Both the position numbers and the translations under genes were made by a program. Shown here piece by piece: positions 22,901-37,100 of a stretch of 64,000 nt of DNA. The notes beneath the pieces were generated by a model, which saw only the letters and a list, made by a program, of their open reading frames with translations, was not told the origin of the DNA and did not search any database. The stretch covers positions 100,791,321 to 100,855,320 of the forward strand of contig JAOWCC010001634.1 of assembly GCA_030867875.1 (NCBI GenBank), in the 5' to 3' direction. Numbering within the stretch: position 1 is the stretch's first letter; the number at the start of each line of letters is the position of its first letter. This DNA is from Actinernus sp. WN-2022. Lineage: Eukaryota; Cnidaria; Anthozoa; Actiniaria; Actinernidae.

Positions 22901-25900
22901 AATAGTTATTTTATTTTCTGTCAAATGGACAAAAACTCGCGCGAGGTGATCGCTGCTTCGCTCGGAGGTGAATATGAAATCATATTCACTGTTTGAGTAG
23001 GCAATCAGAGCGCGCGAAAAGTGATATTCACTGGTGTGGTATATACTAACGACAAATAGACTGTGTTTGTCTCGGAACTATCGGCTGATAGTTTCCTTGG
23101 AAATTTGATGTTCTTAAAACTAGCATATACTGATAAGCCCCTAACTGCGTTCTCGGCCGCTTATATTTGTTTTAAGAACATCAAGTTTCCACGGGCAACT
23201 ATCAGCCGATAGTTCTTCGACGGACACAGTCTATTTGTAACATTCCTTGTCACAATAACTGGCTTCCATCACGATCATATTACTATTTTACTATCATTCG
23301 AATTAATTATGGTCTCTTTAGTATTAGCCGATTTATCGGTGCCAGAGTATAGAATACCATTAAGAAAGCCAAAAGGGGAAAAAAAAGGTCTGCTAATAAA
23401 AAATATATACTAATAGAAAAAAAAAGATATGTTGTTAATAATTACCTCGCCTGCTTCTTCATTTCTGTAGTGGTTCACCATGAATTCTACCAATGACAAC
23501 ATATCTTCGAGGTCTTCTGTCTCACCGGATGCTGTACCTTCAACTTCACTGCTAGCGCTAGTGTTGATTACTGCATTCCCGAAATCTCCGATAACAGCTT
23601 TGAATGGTGGAATCTAGAGGGGGAAAATAAACTTATTAAACTTGATAAACTCATAGATTAATGTATTGGAAGAACAACAGAGAATAGAGAATACTACATT
23701 GGTCAGTGCACGGAGATAAGGAATTGATCCACCGCGTTTAACGCGAGTATGTTGGTTAAGCAACCTTATTTACCATTGGTAACTCGTGACAGTCTGGTGA
23801 GACTGTTAAACTTCAGGCCGACGTGGAACCCACGATTTTGTGTCCTTATTCGAGAAGACATGACAGTCTAGCCATTTACAGTTCCAGAACGAGATTGTTT
23901 CACAAAGGTAGCACCCTCTACTCAGTTATTTTAAGACTCTGAGTGTTGGTCGGGCCAGGTTTTTGAACTTTCGACCTCCCGCACATCATACCGGAGCTTA
24001 ACCACTGAGCTAACCGGGAGGGACTGGAACTTAACCACTGAGCTAACCGGGAGGGACTGGAACTTAACCACTGAGCTAACCGGGAGGGACTGGAACTTAA
24101 CCACTGAGCTAACCGGGAGGGACTGGAACTTAACCACTGAGCTAATCGAGAGGATATATATACACATCTCGCCTGTTATACTATGTGTATTTTACCAGAC
24201 ATCAAAACATCAGCAAAAACGTACATACCCCGCAAGACTCTTCAATCAGGATGCTTCTTTCGTTGATATTCTTGTGTAATATACCGTTGTCATGGAGATA
24301 TTCGAGACCGCTGATGACGTCAAATGTCACGTGAAAGATGATGTCATGGGCTGACAGAGTACCCGTGTTTTCGAGGAACGTCTCTAGGGTGATCGAGGAG
24401 CTGAAGGTATAGCAGATGAACCTAAATGAGATGATAAGGACAGACTGCATTATTACAGGGCGGAAAGGTGTAAAGATGTACAAGGGAGACACCAAGGATC
24501 GACTATCATCGTCATCATCATCGCCAAATTCATCATCATCATCATCATCACCAATTTCAATTTATTTAGAAACGGTTGACTCTCCAATAAAAACGCTCTT
24601 CCAGAAAGCTTGTACAAAGTTATCAGTATTACAAGTGAAACTAATAGTTAACTAACACAAGCTCATCCATATATCGGAATTCTTAAACCAAGAATAACCC
24701 GGGTGTCCTCTAGAAGTCGTTATAAATAATTCAACAGATCCGAAACTACCCTACAAGAACTATATCGTGCTGGTAACTTACAGAATGTTTTCTTTTAGAA
24801 ACAATGTCTCGTCATTCATTTGAATAAGTGTTGAGGAATTTGCTGAAAAAAATATTAACGTTTTCATTAAAACATGCACCTGTACAAAATACTTACCACG
24901 TTTTCACACAAGTTAGAACTATTCATTCAGGAACACGAAAAATAGGGTTATACATGCAATATATGTTCGTGTGTTGTAAAAAACGTCTCAGTGGTGCTTA
25001 AGCTCTATTTGTATCTTTGGTCCGGCAAGAGAAAGTTAGTCTATCTGGGATTGACAGTACACACTAGTGACCCCTTAAAGTAATGACAGCTTACTCTGGT
25101 ACGATTGAATTATTATTCTACAAAGAGTACTTTACCTCCATCGTCACTCCATTGATACGCAATGACATTGTTATGACAACCAGACTGTATCAGCCTGGTC
25201 TGTACGGCAACTTCTCTCTCCCAAGCCTCTACATCGTCTCTCTCGAAGTACTTTAGTAAGATCCGATCATTGGACTCAGTCTCAGCCAACATGAAACCCT
25301 ACGAAAAGATGGAAACTAGTAAAATAGTTGGAGGTTTCTCGGTTAGGCACGTTATTAAAGGTGCTACGTCAACCCACACATGATTAACTTTCTCATGACG
25401 AAAGTAAATAATAATAATTATTATTATAGGTTTTTATGGCGCATTTAAAAATCTCAATGCGCTTACATGGAGTATGAGAAGACTATATTAAAAAGTAGAA
25501 AATAGTAAAAATAACTATAACTATAGTAAAAATAACTATACCTATATTATAAAATATATATATATATATATTAATATAAGAAGTAATGTAAAATATATAT
25601 ACATAAACAGAGACTGATATACATATACATACACATATATGTATACATGTAGAGATATATATAACAGAAAATATATACATATAACATAATATAATTTAAA
25701 AAAAACTGGGACCTGAAACAATCATAAGCGGCTGGTCAAAGCCAAGATCCGGCTAACTCACAAATCGAATTGGAATTTAGCGTGTTCGTTTTTGTGGAGG
25801 GAGGAAAACCGGAGAATCCGGAGAAAAATCCTCGGAGCAAGGGAGAGATACCAACAAACTCAACTGACATATGGCGCCACGTCCGGGGATCGAACCTGGG

Positions 25901-28900
25901 CCACAGAGGTGAGAGGAGAAGCGCTTAACCACTGCGCCACCCCGGCTCCCCAGTTTAGCAGACTATGCTTTCCAGAGACTGGAGAATATTTGAGATAATT
26001 TTGATGAAGGAATGGATGAAAGATATTGTTTTAAGAGAAATTTAGAGCAACTTGAAATCGGCTGACTGTTACTGACATTAAGTTTATAGAATATGGGACC
26101 GTTCATTAATTATGGGAGATTTCATTTTTTTCTTCTTTTTTTTTTGGGGGGGGGGGGGGGGGCGATGAGTGCCCCCCAAGGACATGCCTTTTTTAATGAC
26201 TCTTCTGCCTCTTCTGACATTGCCCCTCGTTTAAATTGTACATTCCTAATCATAGATGCATTAGGTATTCTTGGGTAAAGCCGAGTTAAGGCTCTAAACC
26301 CTAAACTGAAACTATATTTAAAAAAGAAAAAAAACATAGGAACTTCAAGAAATTAGTTGACGATCATTCCTTACAAAATGTTTTACAACTCACAACTGAA
26401 TTTGGCATGGCTTCATCCTTGAACAAGTGTAGCTCTTCTTTTATGTTCAGTCGATTGTTCCGTGGACGTATGTGCTCCATGGCTATACCGGACCCAACTT
26501 CATTGCCATTTTGGTTATCTGTAACTGAAAAGATGACAGGTTTATAAGGACTGCTATCATGAACTTTTAAAAGAGCTATAATGGCCTGTAATGATTGCAG
26601 GATCTGACTTCATTTATTTAAAGAGATCGGTAGTGTTATTAGCATAACCTGAGTGTCTGTAAATGCTATTTTCCACCTCCAATCGATTGTCAATCTTTCT
26701 AAAACTGCGTTTTTGAAGATTTTTTGCCCTCCAGTAAAGCCTTTCCCATGGGATCACGAGTGCAATTCATTCGTTATAGAAGTGATATATCAGCACGTGA
26801 CTTTCATGCAAAAGGTCTGTTGTTGCTATGTAGTTAACGTGCCGATAAGCCCAAATTTGTTTATAAGTAATATCGATTCTACATCAAGCGAATAAGTGAA
26901 TAGTTAAATATTTCTTGTTGTTTCATAGCCATAAGTTTTCCAGACACAACGCCGCACGCTTGCATTGGCTGATTCAAGGTCACGTGGCAGTCATTAAAAT
27001 CCAATGTTTCCCGCGCGGGCAACAATTGATGCCACGTGATCACATCGTGACAGAAAATGGCGCCACTGGCTAGCTAAAACCCGTAAAGGCGGGAAATATT
27101 TCTTTACCAAAATGTTTAAATCTTCATCAAAAGCTGACCATTTTTCGTCGAAAGAAAGCATTCAAAATGGAACCAGCTCAAAAGAAACAGTTTACATATT
27201 TATCAAGCGGAAGAGAGAGAAATTGGTAGCTAAAAAAGGATGCAAGAAAGACACAAATCAATGCTAAAAATGCTGTAGCGACGCTGGCAGCGTTTTGAGT
27301 TGAAAAGCAGCTACCCGAAGAGAAGACGACAAACCTCGCTCATATCAGGTAATAAAACTTATGTCTATATAACAAATCACTTAATGACTGTCCCTTCTGG
27401 AATCACCGAGTTTTGTTTCCCCTCGACTCTGTCTCGGGGAACATCGAGGATCTCGGGGGAAACAAAAGTCACTGATTCCCTCGGGGCCAGTCATTAAGAG
27501 ATTAATGTAATTGTTGCGTCTATGAGTCATAAAGATGTCTACTTCCAATATGCTAATGAGTAACGTCATACGAGGCGTCATTTATTATACAAAAACATGC
27601 TGGCAGAGATAAATGACCTTTTATACATATCCATGGTATCTTTGGGCCTTATATCAGTAATTTTACCAACTATTTTGTATAAATCAGAAATAGTTTCATT
27701 CACAAGGAGAACGAAATGTCTGTAAATCGGCCTCCTATCATAGACGCAACACTCAAATCAAGAAATATTGTAATATTCAACTATTTATTTGATGTAGAAT
27801 CGATATCAATAATTAGAAAATTGGGCTAATATGCACTTTAACAAATAAAAGATGGTTTGCTGTTCTATTTAACAAATTAAGAGGCCTTAGCCATGTATTA
27901 TAGACCCATTCGAAAAATGGCGTCCAATTTAATTAACTATTGTTTAGTACTGACTAGCCTCGCTTACACGTTCAAAAGCTTTTGTGTGTACTGACTAGCC
28001 TCGTGTTCACGTTACCAGGACAATAGCTTTTTAAATTGGACGCCATTTTTCGAATGGGTCTATACTGTACATAAAACGCGACGGACATTTCATTTGAGAA
28101 CACCATGAAGATAAATGTTGAATGCATAAGCCGACAGCGTGTGCTATTAACTGGAGTGTTCTCAAATGACTGGTGTTTTTATGACAGTGCAATATATGGC
28201 TAAGACTTCTTTACTTGCTTTATGATATAGATGGAAGCGCGCGATGAAAGAAATCAAATATTTAAAAACAATAAAACACGCTCACGTATGTTATATACTC
28301 TGGTAAAACACGTGTTTAGCCAATCAGAGCGCGTGTCATATTATATTGTGGCTATGGTGTAAAAAAGATATATGCACGTTCGAACACGAGAAAGAACATC
28401 TTGCACTCTGAGCTTGTCTTTGAGCCAATGAAATCGTGCGTTCTTAGGTTGCTCCCGTAATTTTTGGGGCTATTTTTAGGTCCTAAGAGCTTACCAACAT
28501 GCACCCCACACCGCGGCAAAACGTCACGCGCATGCGTATTTGCTATTTCTTGTCCGCGCGCAGCCTCCCCCAGTTTCCCGCGAAAACTGAAATGAAACAA
28601 CAGGCACATGCCGTGATTTTAACGTTTCTGCTTAAAAGTATTCATTTGTGAACTGTTTTGTCAAAAACTAAGAAAACTACTTAAAAGCTAAGCCTAAGAC
28701 TTTAACAGGTTGAAGTTTCCTTAATTTGTAATTCATTGTGAGTTTACTAAGTTATAAAATTATTTACTAAAAAAGTTGAAACCCTCGGTAATTTGTATTT
28801 GAGAGCAGAGCCTTCGTTCTTTTGGCCAGCGGAGCATACCGTTTTGCCGCGGTGTGCATGCACCAACACCGCGGAAAAACCTCACGCGCATGCGCTTTTG

Positions 28901-31900
28901 ATGAGCCGGTCGCGCGCGCGTCTCCAGTTTCCCAAAACTAAAAGAAAACAGAGGCAATCACCCCTGTTTCTAATTTTAAATATGTACGTGAAATGTTTCA
29001 CGAAAAACAAGAAAACCACTTAAAATTTAACAGGTTGAAGTTTTCTTAATTTGTAATTCACTGTGAGTTTACTAAGTTATAAAAATAATAAACTAAGTTA
29101 TAAAAATAATTACTAAAAAGTTTAAGCCCTCGGTAATTTGTATTGAAACCAGAGCCTTCGTTATTTCGGCCAGCGGAGCATAGCGTTTTGCCCGGTGTGA
29201 CATGCACAGTTAAGGTAAGTTAAGTTAAGTTCAGAGACAGTGTTATGTAGTTGATTTATTATAATTACTGGGAGCAGTTTTAAGTAATGGTCCGCGTAAG
29301 AACTATAGTAAAAACAATAGAGCCGTGGCAATGAGCATTCCTCACGGTCGATTTTGCGTGAATATGACTTAAGTGCTGTATGAGATGTCTACAGTCCAAA
29401 CTACACACAGAACTAAAATAAAGTAGTTTGTTATGGGCTAGTTTTACTGTGAAAACTCAAAGAAACCACCATCCAGCCAATCGGAAAGGGAGAAAACAAA
29501 AGATCTTTCAATCGCAAATTTGATAACTTTCCCCACGGTCGATATTCTTCGAAATTAAACCATAGTCATTTTGATCAAAAATAAATTGAAACCTCAAAAA
29601 ATATCATATAAAAATGTATTATTTCGATGGTTTTCTATTGAATTTATGAGTATCAACCAATGAAATTACGAGAGAGAAGAATAGAAAATTAGCACCTTTT
29701 TCCATTCCTTGCCGTTCAGTGCTATCGTTCTTAGCCGGACCACTACTTAATAACCCTTTTGCAGGAAACAGTCACGTGCTGACATAATACTTCGTTAACG
29801 AATGAAATGAGCTCGTGATCCCCATGGGAAAGGCTTTACTGGATGCATGATCTTCAAAAACGCAGTATTTTTTTTTTGTATTTAAGCTATATTTTATTTC
29901 AGATGTTTTATCTTTTTTTACAATTTTTGTGCACGATTTTTATGAGAACACATGGATGCTGGATGGCAAGCTATCTTTAACTGAAAACGCTGTTTTAGAA
30001 AGATCGACAATCGATTGGAGGTGGAAAATAGAATTTACAAACAGGTTTTGCTAATAACACTCCCGATCTCGTACAAGTACATTTTGATAAATGAAGTCAG
30101 ATTTTTTTTGCTGTCCAGTACAACCACATGATTGCATTCCTGCAAAAGGTCCATTTCTTGTGTCATTCACGCATGCGTGGCATATTTTAGACAGTCACTC
30201 AAAAGAAATGAAGAGAAATAACTTCACGGATGAAGTTATACTTCCTACTAAATCACTTGTTCGTCATTGATACAGAAACCTGAAGAAGCTTTTTTGGAAA
30301 AATGAACATACCTGTTTCCCTGCGAATTGGGTTACTCTTGTTTTGGCTCTTGAACAGCAGTCTCACCTTCTTCTTTACGTATTCGGTAGAAAATGTGTAC
30401 AGGACTGGATTGATTGAGGAATTCACCGGAAGGATAAACACAGCAATCCATACATAAATACTCCCCTCGAGACCAGAAAGCTTACCAGAGATGGCCAGGA
30501 GTGCAAGTATTATCACAGGAATCCAACAGCAGAAATCGGTAAATACGATGAAGAAAAGTCGGACGGCTTTTGCTGATTCTTTTTTCATGTGCTTACTTGC
30601 AGACGATCGAGTGAGACGCCAGACGGTCCAGAATATGGCAACATATGAAGCTAGAATGAAGATAAAAGCTGCACAGTTCAGAGCGATAACAAACGTCAAT
30701 GAGTACTCCCATCCTCGAGAGAAATGTGATGATAGCTGAAGGGGAAGGCAGACGCTTGAATGGCCATAGAATCCAAAATCTGCGTCCTTATCTGCAAAGT
30801 AAGATATGTTGGAGACCGGAAGAAAGGAAATCAGACAGCAGAAGGCCCAGATGAGTATGCATATCATATAGGTTCCCCTTAGAGGTAGTCTCTGTACTCT
30901 GAAGGCGAATACCACGCACACAAGCCGATCAGCTGTGATGACAGTTAATGTGAGCACTGATGACTCGCTAGACAGCATCGATAGCGCACCGGCCAGTTTA
31001 CAAATTAAGCTACGTCGCCATTCAACATCGTGCTCGAAGTATTTCCCTTTGTATTGGGTATCCTGTATAGCAATAATAAGCATATATACTCCCATTAAGA
31101 AGTCTGCAATGGCTAGGTTCGTCAGGAGTACAGATTGGACCTTGTTCTCGTCGCGAATCGCTAGCCGCCAAATTATAACCAACAGGTTGCCAACGAATGC
31201 CAGTATGCCAAGTATCCACAAGCACGCACGTGTGGCGGGGTTCTTTATCATGTCTTCACAGCTCGAGAACGTGTTGTTATTGGGCGATTGACAGCTCAGA
31301 GACTCGAGTGACTTCTCTGCGTAGCAACATAGTATGAAGCTGTCCAATTTTCTAGAAACAAAGACGTACATTTTAATAAACTGCAGTAAGGCTGTCACGC
31401 ATGTCACACAACACCGTATCAGCCAAACTTTTTTTAACCACAATCCTTTGCACGCAAAAAGCACACCATTTGTATGTGTATACCGTAAACTTTCGAAAAT
31501 AAGCCCAGGGCTTATATTTCTTCAAAGGACTTTTTGAGGGCTTATTTTCGGGGAGGGCTTATATTCGGGGGAGGGATTATTATTAGATGTTATTTTTCGT
31601 CTGAAATAAGTCGCGTAGTAACTCTTTAGACAACAATATAGAACACAACATGAGCTTCAGTGCAACATATTGAAAATCTTGTGCTTATCTTTGGGGGAGA
31701 GGTGGGGGGGGCTTATTATGAGAAGGGTTTATGCGTCTAATACTTAGGGGGATAATTTGGGAGGCTTATTTTACGGTATACTAATCTTAGCATCCTGAAG
31801 ATAACATTGAACTATTATCTTTTACCGCCTCCCGGTTAGCTCAGTGGTAGAGTAGGTCGCGGGTTCGGATCCCGTTGGCCTTGTCTCCTTCCTTTACTTA

Positions 31901-34108
31901 TCTATATATGTGAGGGAGACGAATGAACCTGTTGTGTGATATTGTGAAAACGTAAGGGGCCGGATAGTCTCCCGTTACAACAGGCTGTATTGTTACATGA
32001 TTGTTACATAGCCTAATCAGATACTCAATAAAATGTCTCGATTCTGATTGATGAGAGCAGTGCAATTTATCCCAAATTGCACTGTTTGGTTGAAATTGCA
32101 CTCCAAATCAGGAATTTGACAATCTATAAATCGAAAACAAAAGCTTCAGAATGAAATCGAAGTACACAAAGTTGTTCACAGTCATGTTTTGGTAAAGGGA
32201 TTTTTCCGATGATTTTCGAAATTTCCGAAGTGTTTCCGAACATTTCCGAATGCTTAAAACTGACTATGCTGCGCTGTGGTTACGGCAAAAACACGTCTAA
32301 TCATGTAAATTCATTTGACAGTACTAAACATTAACATTTCAGATGATGTAGCATTACTTCATAAACGGTGCTTTAATTGTTCCAATATTTCCTAAGATCG
32401 TCCGAAGATTCAAGTAAATTTGTAGAGTATATATATATATATATATATATATGATTAAAATGAAATCATATGGTATTCTCGTGCAATTCGCGATATATAA
32501 ATTCGAACTTGTTTTCAAAGAGCTCAAATTGCACTGGCCCCGCAGGCTCGTGCAATTTTGATACTGTTTGAAAACTCACTCGTTCAAATTTATCCCGAAT
32601 TGCACTCGAAACCATATGATTTCCTATACATAACCTTTCCAGACACAACGCACGCTCTCATTGGTTGAACCGGGGTCATGATCACGTGGTAGTCATCAAA
32701 ATCCAATGTATCCCGCCACGTGATCACACTGGAAAAACTGGGCCTCTTCCATGGGATGGAAGTTCGTTGTAAAATAGTTGGAAGTTGGAATTTCCATGGT
32801 TTTGCACACTTCCAACGGATGCTAATATGTTGGAAATACCTTGGAACTATTGTTGGAAATTTGTTGGAAAATAGTTGGAAAATAGTTGGAATTTCCATGG
32901 TTTTGCACACTTCCAACGGATGCCAATATGTTGGAAAACCTTGGAACTATTGTTGGAAATTTGTTGTAAAATAGTTGGAAGTTGGAAGTTCCATGGTTTT
33001 CACACTTCCAATGGATACCAATATGTTGTTAACACCTTGGAAATGTTAAGTGTTGGAAACTCTAATTTGCAAGAAATTTCCATCCATTTGGAAGATGTAG
33101 TTTTTCCAGTGGCACATCGTGACATCAGATGGCGTGATGTGTCGCGTGCGTCACTGGCTAGCTTAAAGGTGGGGAAAATGTGTACCAAAACGCAGGGAAA
33201 ACGAATTTTATAATTGCTGCTATAGACTGAACAAATCACTTTTTTTTAAATGACTAGCCCCTCGTGAAGCAGTGAGTTTTGTTTCCCTCGATCCTCGCTG
33301 TTCCACTCGACTCCGTCTCGGGAAACATCGAGGATCTTGGAGAAACAAAACTCACTGTTTTCCCTCAGGACCAGTCATTAAGTGTTAATTGCACAATGCG
33401 CCACAACTGCAGTCCGTATCTCAAGACCTCCCTTGTGAAGGGGATTTGTTCTTTAATGGTCCGGTAAATCGCCGTATGACCGGTCGGTGTCAGTGGTTTT
33501 GGACCACTGCGAGACTTTTAGTGAGTCATGACTGTATGATTAGTTCATGCCTTCATTACATCTAAACTTGACTCATGTAATAGCATTTTGTATGGTTTAC
33601 CGGCATGTCGGAACTTGATAAACTACAGCGTGTGCAGAATACGGCTGCGAGACTTGTAACTCGAGCTGGGAAGTTTGACCATATTTTCCCTATCTTATAT
33701 AAACTTCACTGGCTGCCAGTTAGAGATAGAATTACTTTTAAAATAATTTTAATTACTTTTAAGGCTCTCCATGGCCAAGCTTCCAAATATATAAGCAAAT
33801 TGCTCAGACCTTACAGACCTTCTCGTTCACTCAGATCGAGTTCACATAATTTACTGTCAGTTCCTCGTTGTAATACTGTAACCTATGGCGACAGATCATT
33901 CTATGTCGCTGCAGCTAAACTGTGGAACTCTCTTCCAGATTATATTCGAAGTATTGATTCATTAACTAGGTTTAAATCAAGTTTGAAGACCTTTCTTTTT
34001 TAGATGCTTTTAGCTAGTTACTTGATACATTTTATATATTCAGGTAATTTTATTTCGATTAGGTATAATATGTAAGAGCATCGAGACTCTGTAGGATGCT
34101 CCTAATAC

Positions 34109-34140
<32 letters not shown>

Positions 34141-37100
34141 GAGAAACGCGAAACGGCAATAGCTAGCTAGGGGTGACGAATTCGTGGCAAGAAAAACGGA
34201 GGGTCTCGCAAAAAGTCGGTAAAGTCTGTATAGGTCGGGTCTCGGAGTCTTGATTTTTCTTTATTTTGCCCGAACGTCTCGGATTTTTTGGAGAGGGTCT
34301 CGGAGTCTCGGATGTTTTTTGGAGAGGGTCTCGGAGTCGCGCCTTTTAACCCTTTTTTTTTGGCGGCTCTGCATGGGTTTTATAAGGTATGCGAACCACA
34401 GCTAATTGGCTGAGTGGTGAACTCCTCACCTGGCGTGATGAAAAGTACTGGATATTTCGTCATAATAACTACAATAACAACAGTCTCGGGCTCGGATTTT
34501 CAAATCGCTTAAAAGTGATGAGTCTGCGGAGGTTTAACTCATCCAAAGTTTATTCTTCAGTTTTCTCCCCTCTCTAACCTTTTCCTCTTTACAACTTTTT
34601 TAACTAATGTTTTGCACTGATTTACAATCCTTTGTTCAGAATTCACCACAAAGAGTTTAGGTCCTGACAAAGCCTATTCAGTCCAGGAATATCTGAGAAA
34701 GGAACATCTGTGAAACATATGTTTTCTGAAAGGTATCTGGGCAGATCTACTATTTCTACCCAGGTAATTTTCTTATAAACCCGGTGTATTTTATGTAAAT
34801 CGGAAGTTCTCTTGTGTACGTTTATCGTAGGTGCTTTTGTTACGAGTACATGAAAGGAATACTCGCTAAATATATAGGTCTTTGTTTGGCCTTCTTTCTT
34901 TGTTATGATATAACTCTTTGTTTGCTTGTGCCAGATCATTTCTGTTTTTTTTTTAGTACAAAGGCTAAGTTATAAAATTTAGTAAATTTCTTTTAACTTT
35001 CTAGCATGCTTCTAAATTACCCCAAAAGTTTCCCCGTATCAAACGTCTCGGGCTCGGATTTTGGAAACGCAAGTCTCGGCGTCTCGCAAAGTCTCGAATT
35101 TACCATTCGCCACCCCTATAGCTAAAATGGCAACAAAAAATACGCGACCTTAACTCAAGACATTTCAGAAAAGTAAGGTTAGAAGGTCAGAATTAGAAGG
35201 CAAGGCAAATATGGAAAAAATCTTGACCGGCTATTGACCAAACAGAATGCAAGAAATGGCAGAGCCATTAATAATAATTATCATTATTATAGTGAATATT
35301 AATATCGTAGACAGCAACTTACAGTTCTTGTAAGTTTTTTAGGTTACTGAACACGTCTGTGGGCATGTCTTTCTCCGACAGCGGATTCTTTTGAAGATAT
35401 CTTGAATGACAAAAATTCACCATAAATGAGTATTGAAGTTCTCAGGATCAGCTACGAAATGGTCCCATCTAGTAATATAGTAAGGTGACCCAAATACCTG
35501 ACGGAGAATTGTCTTCATTTTTCATTTCTATTGTATAATATTTTATCATGTAATATATAAAGAACGAGAGCTAGTGTTTACCAGGGTATCCAAACACCGA
35601 GAAAGATGAAAGCACGAGGCCGCTTCGGCCGATTATAGACTACAAGGGTTGTGACTGTTATTTTCTCATGGTGATTTCAACAAACGGACTGATAGCGTCA
35701 GGTAGTGGGCAAGACAGCGGACAAGTAGTGAAGATCAGCCATGAGGTGATGGTTCGAGTCACACTGAACACCAATTTTTATTTCCGTCTTCTCCTTCACT
35801 TCTCCATGTAAAGTCATACTTATGCTGTAATCCTAGTAGCTTAATTAGGTCCATCACATGCATGAATCTTGATACCCAATGAGAGCACAATCTAGTGTTT
35901 CATTGGGTATCCAAACTCATCCACCTGGCCAAATGCAGTCCTCTGATTGACTAAAAAGCTCAGGAATTATTAATGAGTTTGAGAAGTAATTTTCAAACAC
36001 GTAGGAAGGCCAGAGGTTTGTTGCATTCGTATTGCGCGCAATCTTTAATATTATTATTATCGTCGTCGTCGTCATCACCACGACCACCATCATCATCATC
36101 ATCGTTATCATTCACATTGTTGTAATAAATATGATGATGATTATATTTAGTAATAACATTTTCAATTACAGAAACTGAAGTGACTTGAGTCCCGTGAAGA
36201 TATCGCTTGATAATCTCCTTAGTTTATTATGATTAAGGTACCTGAAATGAAACAAAGTACAGCGTTAACATTGCGCAACACAACATGGCTAACATTACAT
36301 CGTGCAAGAAACGTGTCACACTCATCAAACAGGTCCATGTCAGAATCATTGGCAATATATCAGTGACAGTAATGCAAGGACCACTCGGAGTGGTCATTTA
36401 CTCTTCACAAATGGATGATTGAATGTCGTGCATCAAAAGCATCCAATTTACAAATGTAACATCCTTTCTTCTTATCAATATCGCGTAAATTTCACAACTG
36501 ATTTTCAATGTTAATTTCTTGATATGGACCGGCATTTTACTTTCAGACTGAAATGTATCACATCAGACCAAGAATACAATTAAAGTTTCAATGCAATGAC
36601 ACTAATTACTCGTGTTTTAGTTGTTGTCCCAGTCCTTTTTGCACGACGCTGCCCTGGTTTATTTCATAGAAACATTGTAATTAAAAAGGAAAAGCCGATT
36701 ATTAAATTGACTGATGGATAGTCCAAGAGAGATGATGGGTAAAAGTGTCAAAAATACAGTTATTGTTGTTACTTTATTTAGTTGCTGTGACTACAGAATT
36801 CCTTAGATAAACTGGGATAAATTATGATAAGAATTAGGATGATACTTACAAGTGAGTTAAAGATGTTGTGTCTACGAATGTTCCTCCTTCCAAAGTTTCA
36901 ATTTCATTCGACTGCAGACTCCTGACAAGATATACCACAGTTACCCATCATCATTATTTGTTATTATTATTATCTTTATTATTTTTATGGCATCATCAGC
37001 ATCATTATTATTATATTTAGTATTTTTTTTTGTAATTACAGAATCTGAAGTGACTTGAGACCCGTGAAGACATCGCTTGATAACCTCCTTAGTTTATTAT

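Noticed and set aside
24202..24655. Plus-strand Ser-rich ORF at 24416-24655
   Set aside because: The Ser run comes from a TCA/TCG microsatellite next to a kinase exon on the other strand.
26093..26337. Short ORFs across the G-run near 26148-26162
   Set aside because: Low-complexity sequence inside a receptor intron, no domain.
30253..31464. A complete stand-alone GPCR of 403 residues starting at an ATG at 31464
   Set aside because: The first ~37 and last ~20 codons lie outside a good acceptor (31352-31353) and donor (30310-30311); the phases fit the LRR and linker exons, and the upstream part has no signal peptide or LRR.
32720..33213. Plus- and minus-strand ORFs in the 32.7-33.2 kb region
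   Set aside because: They read through the ~105-bp repeat units of a TIR element and repeat the same peptide.
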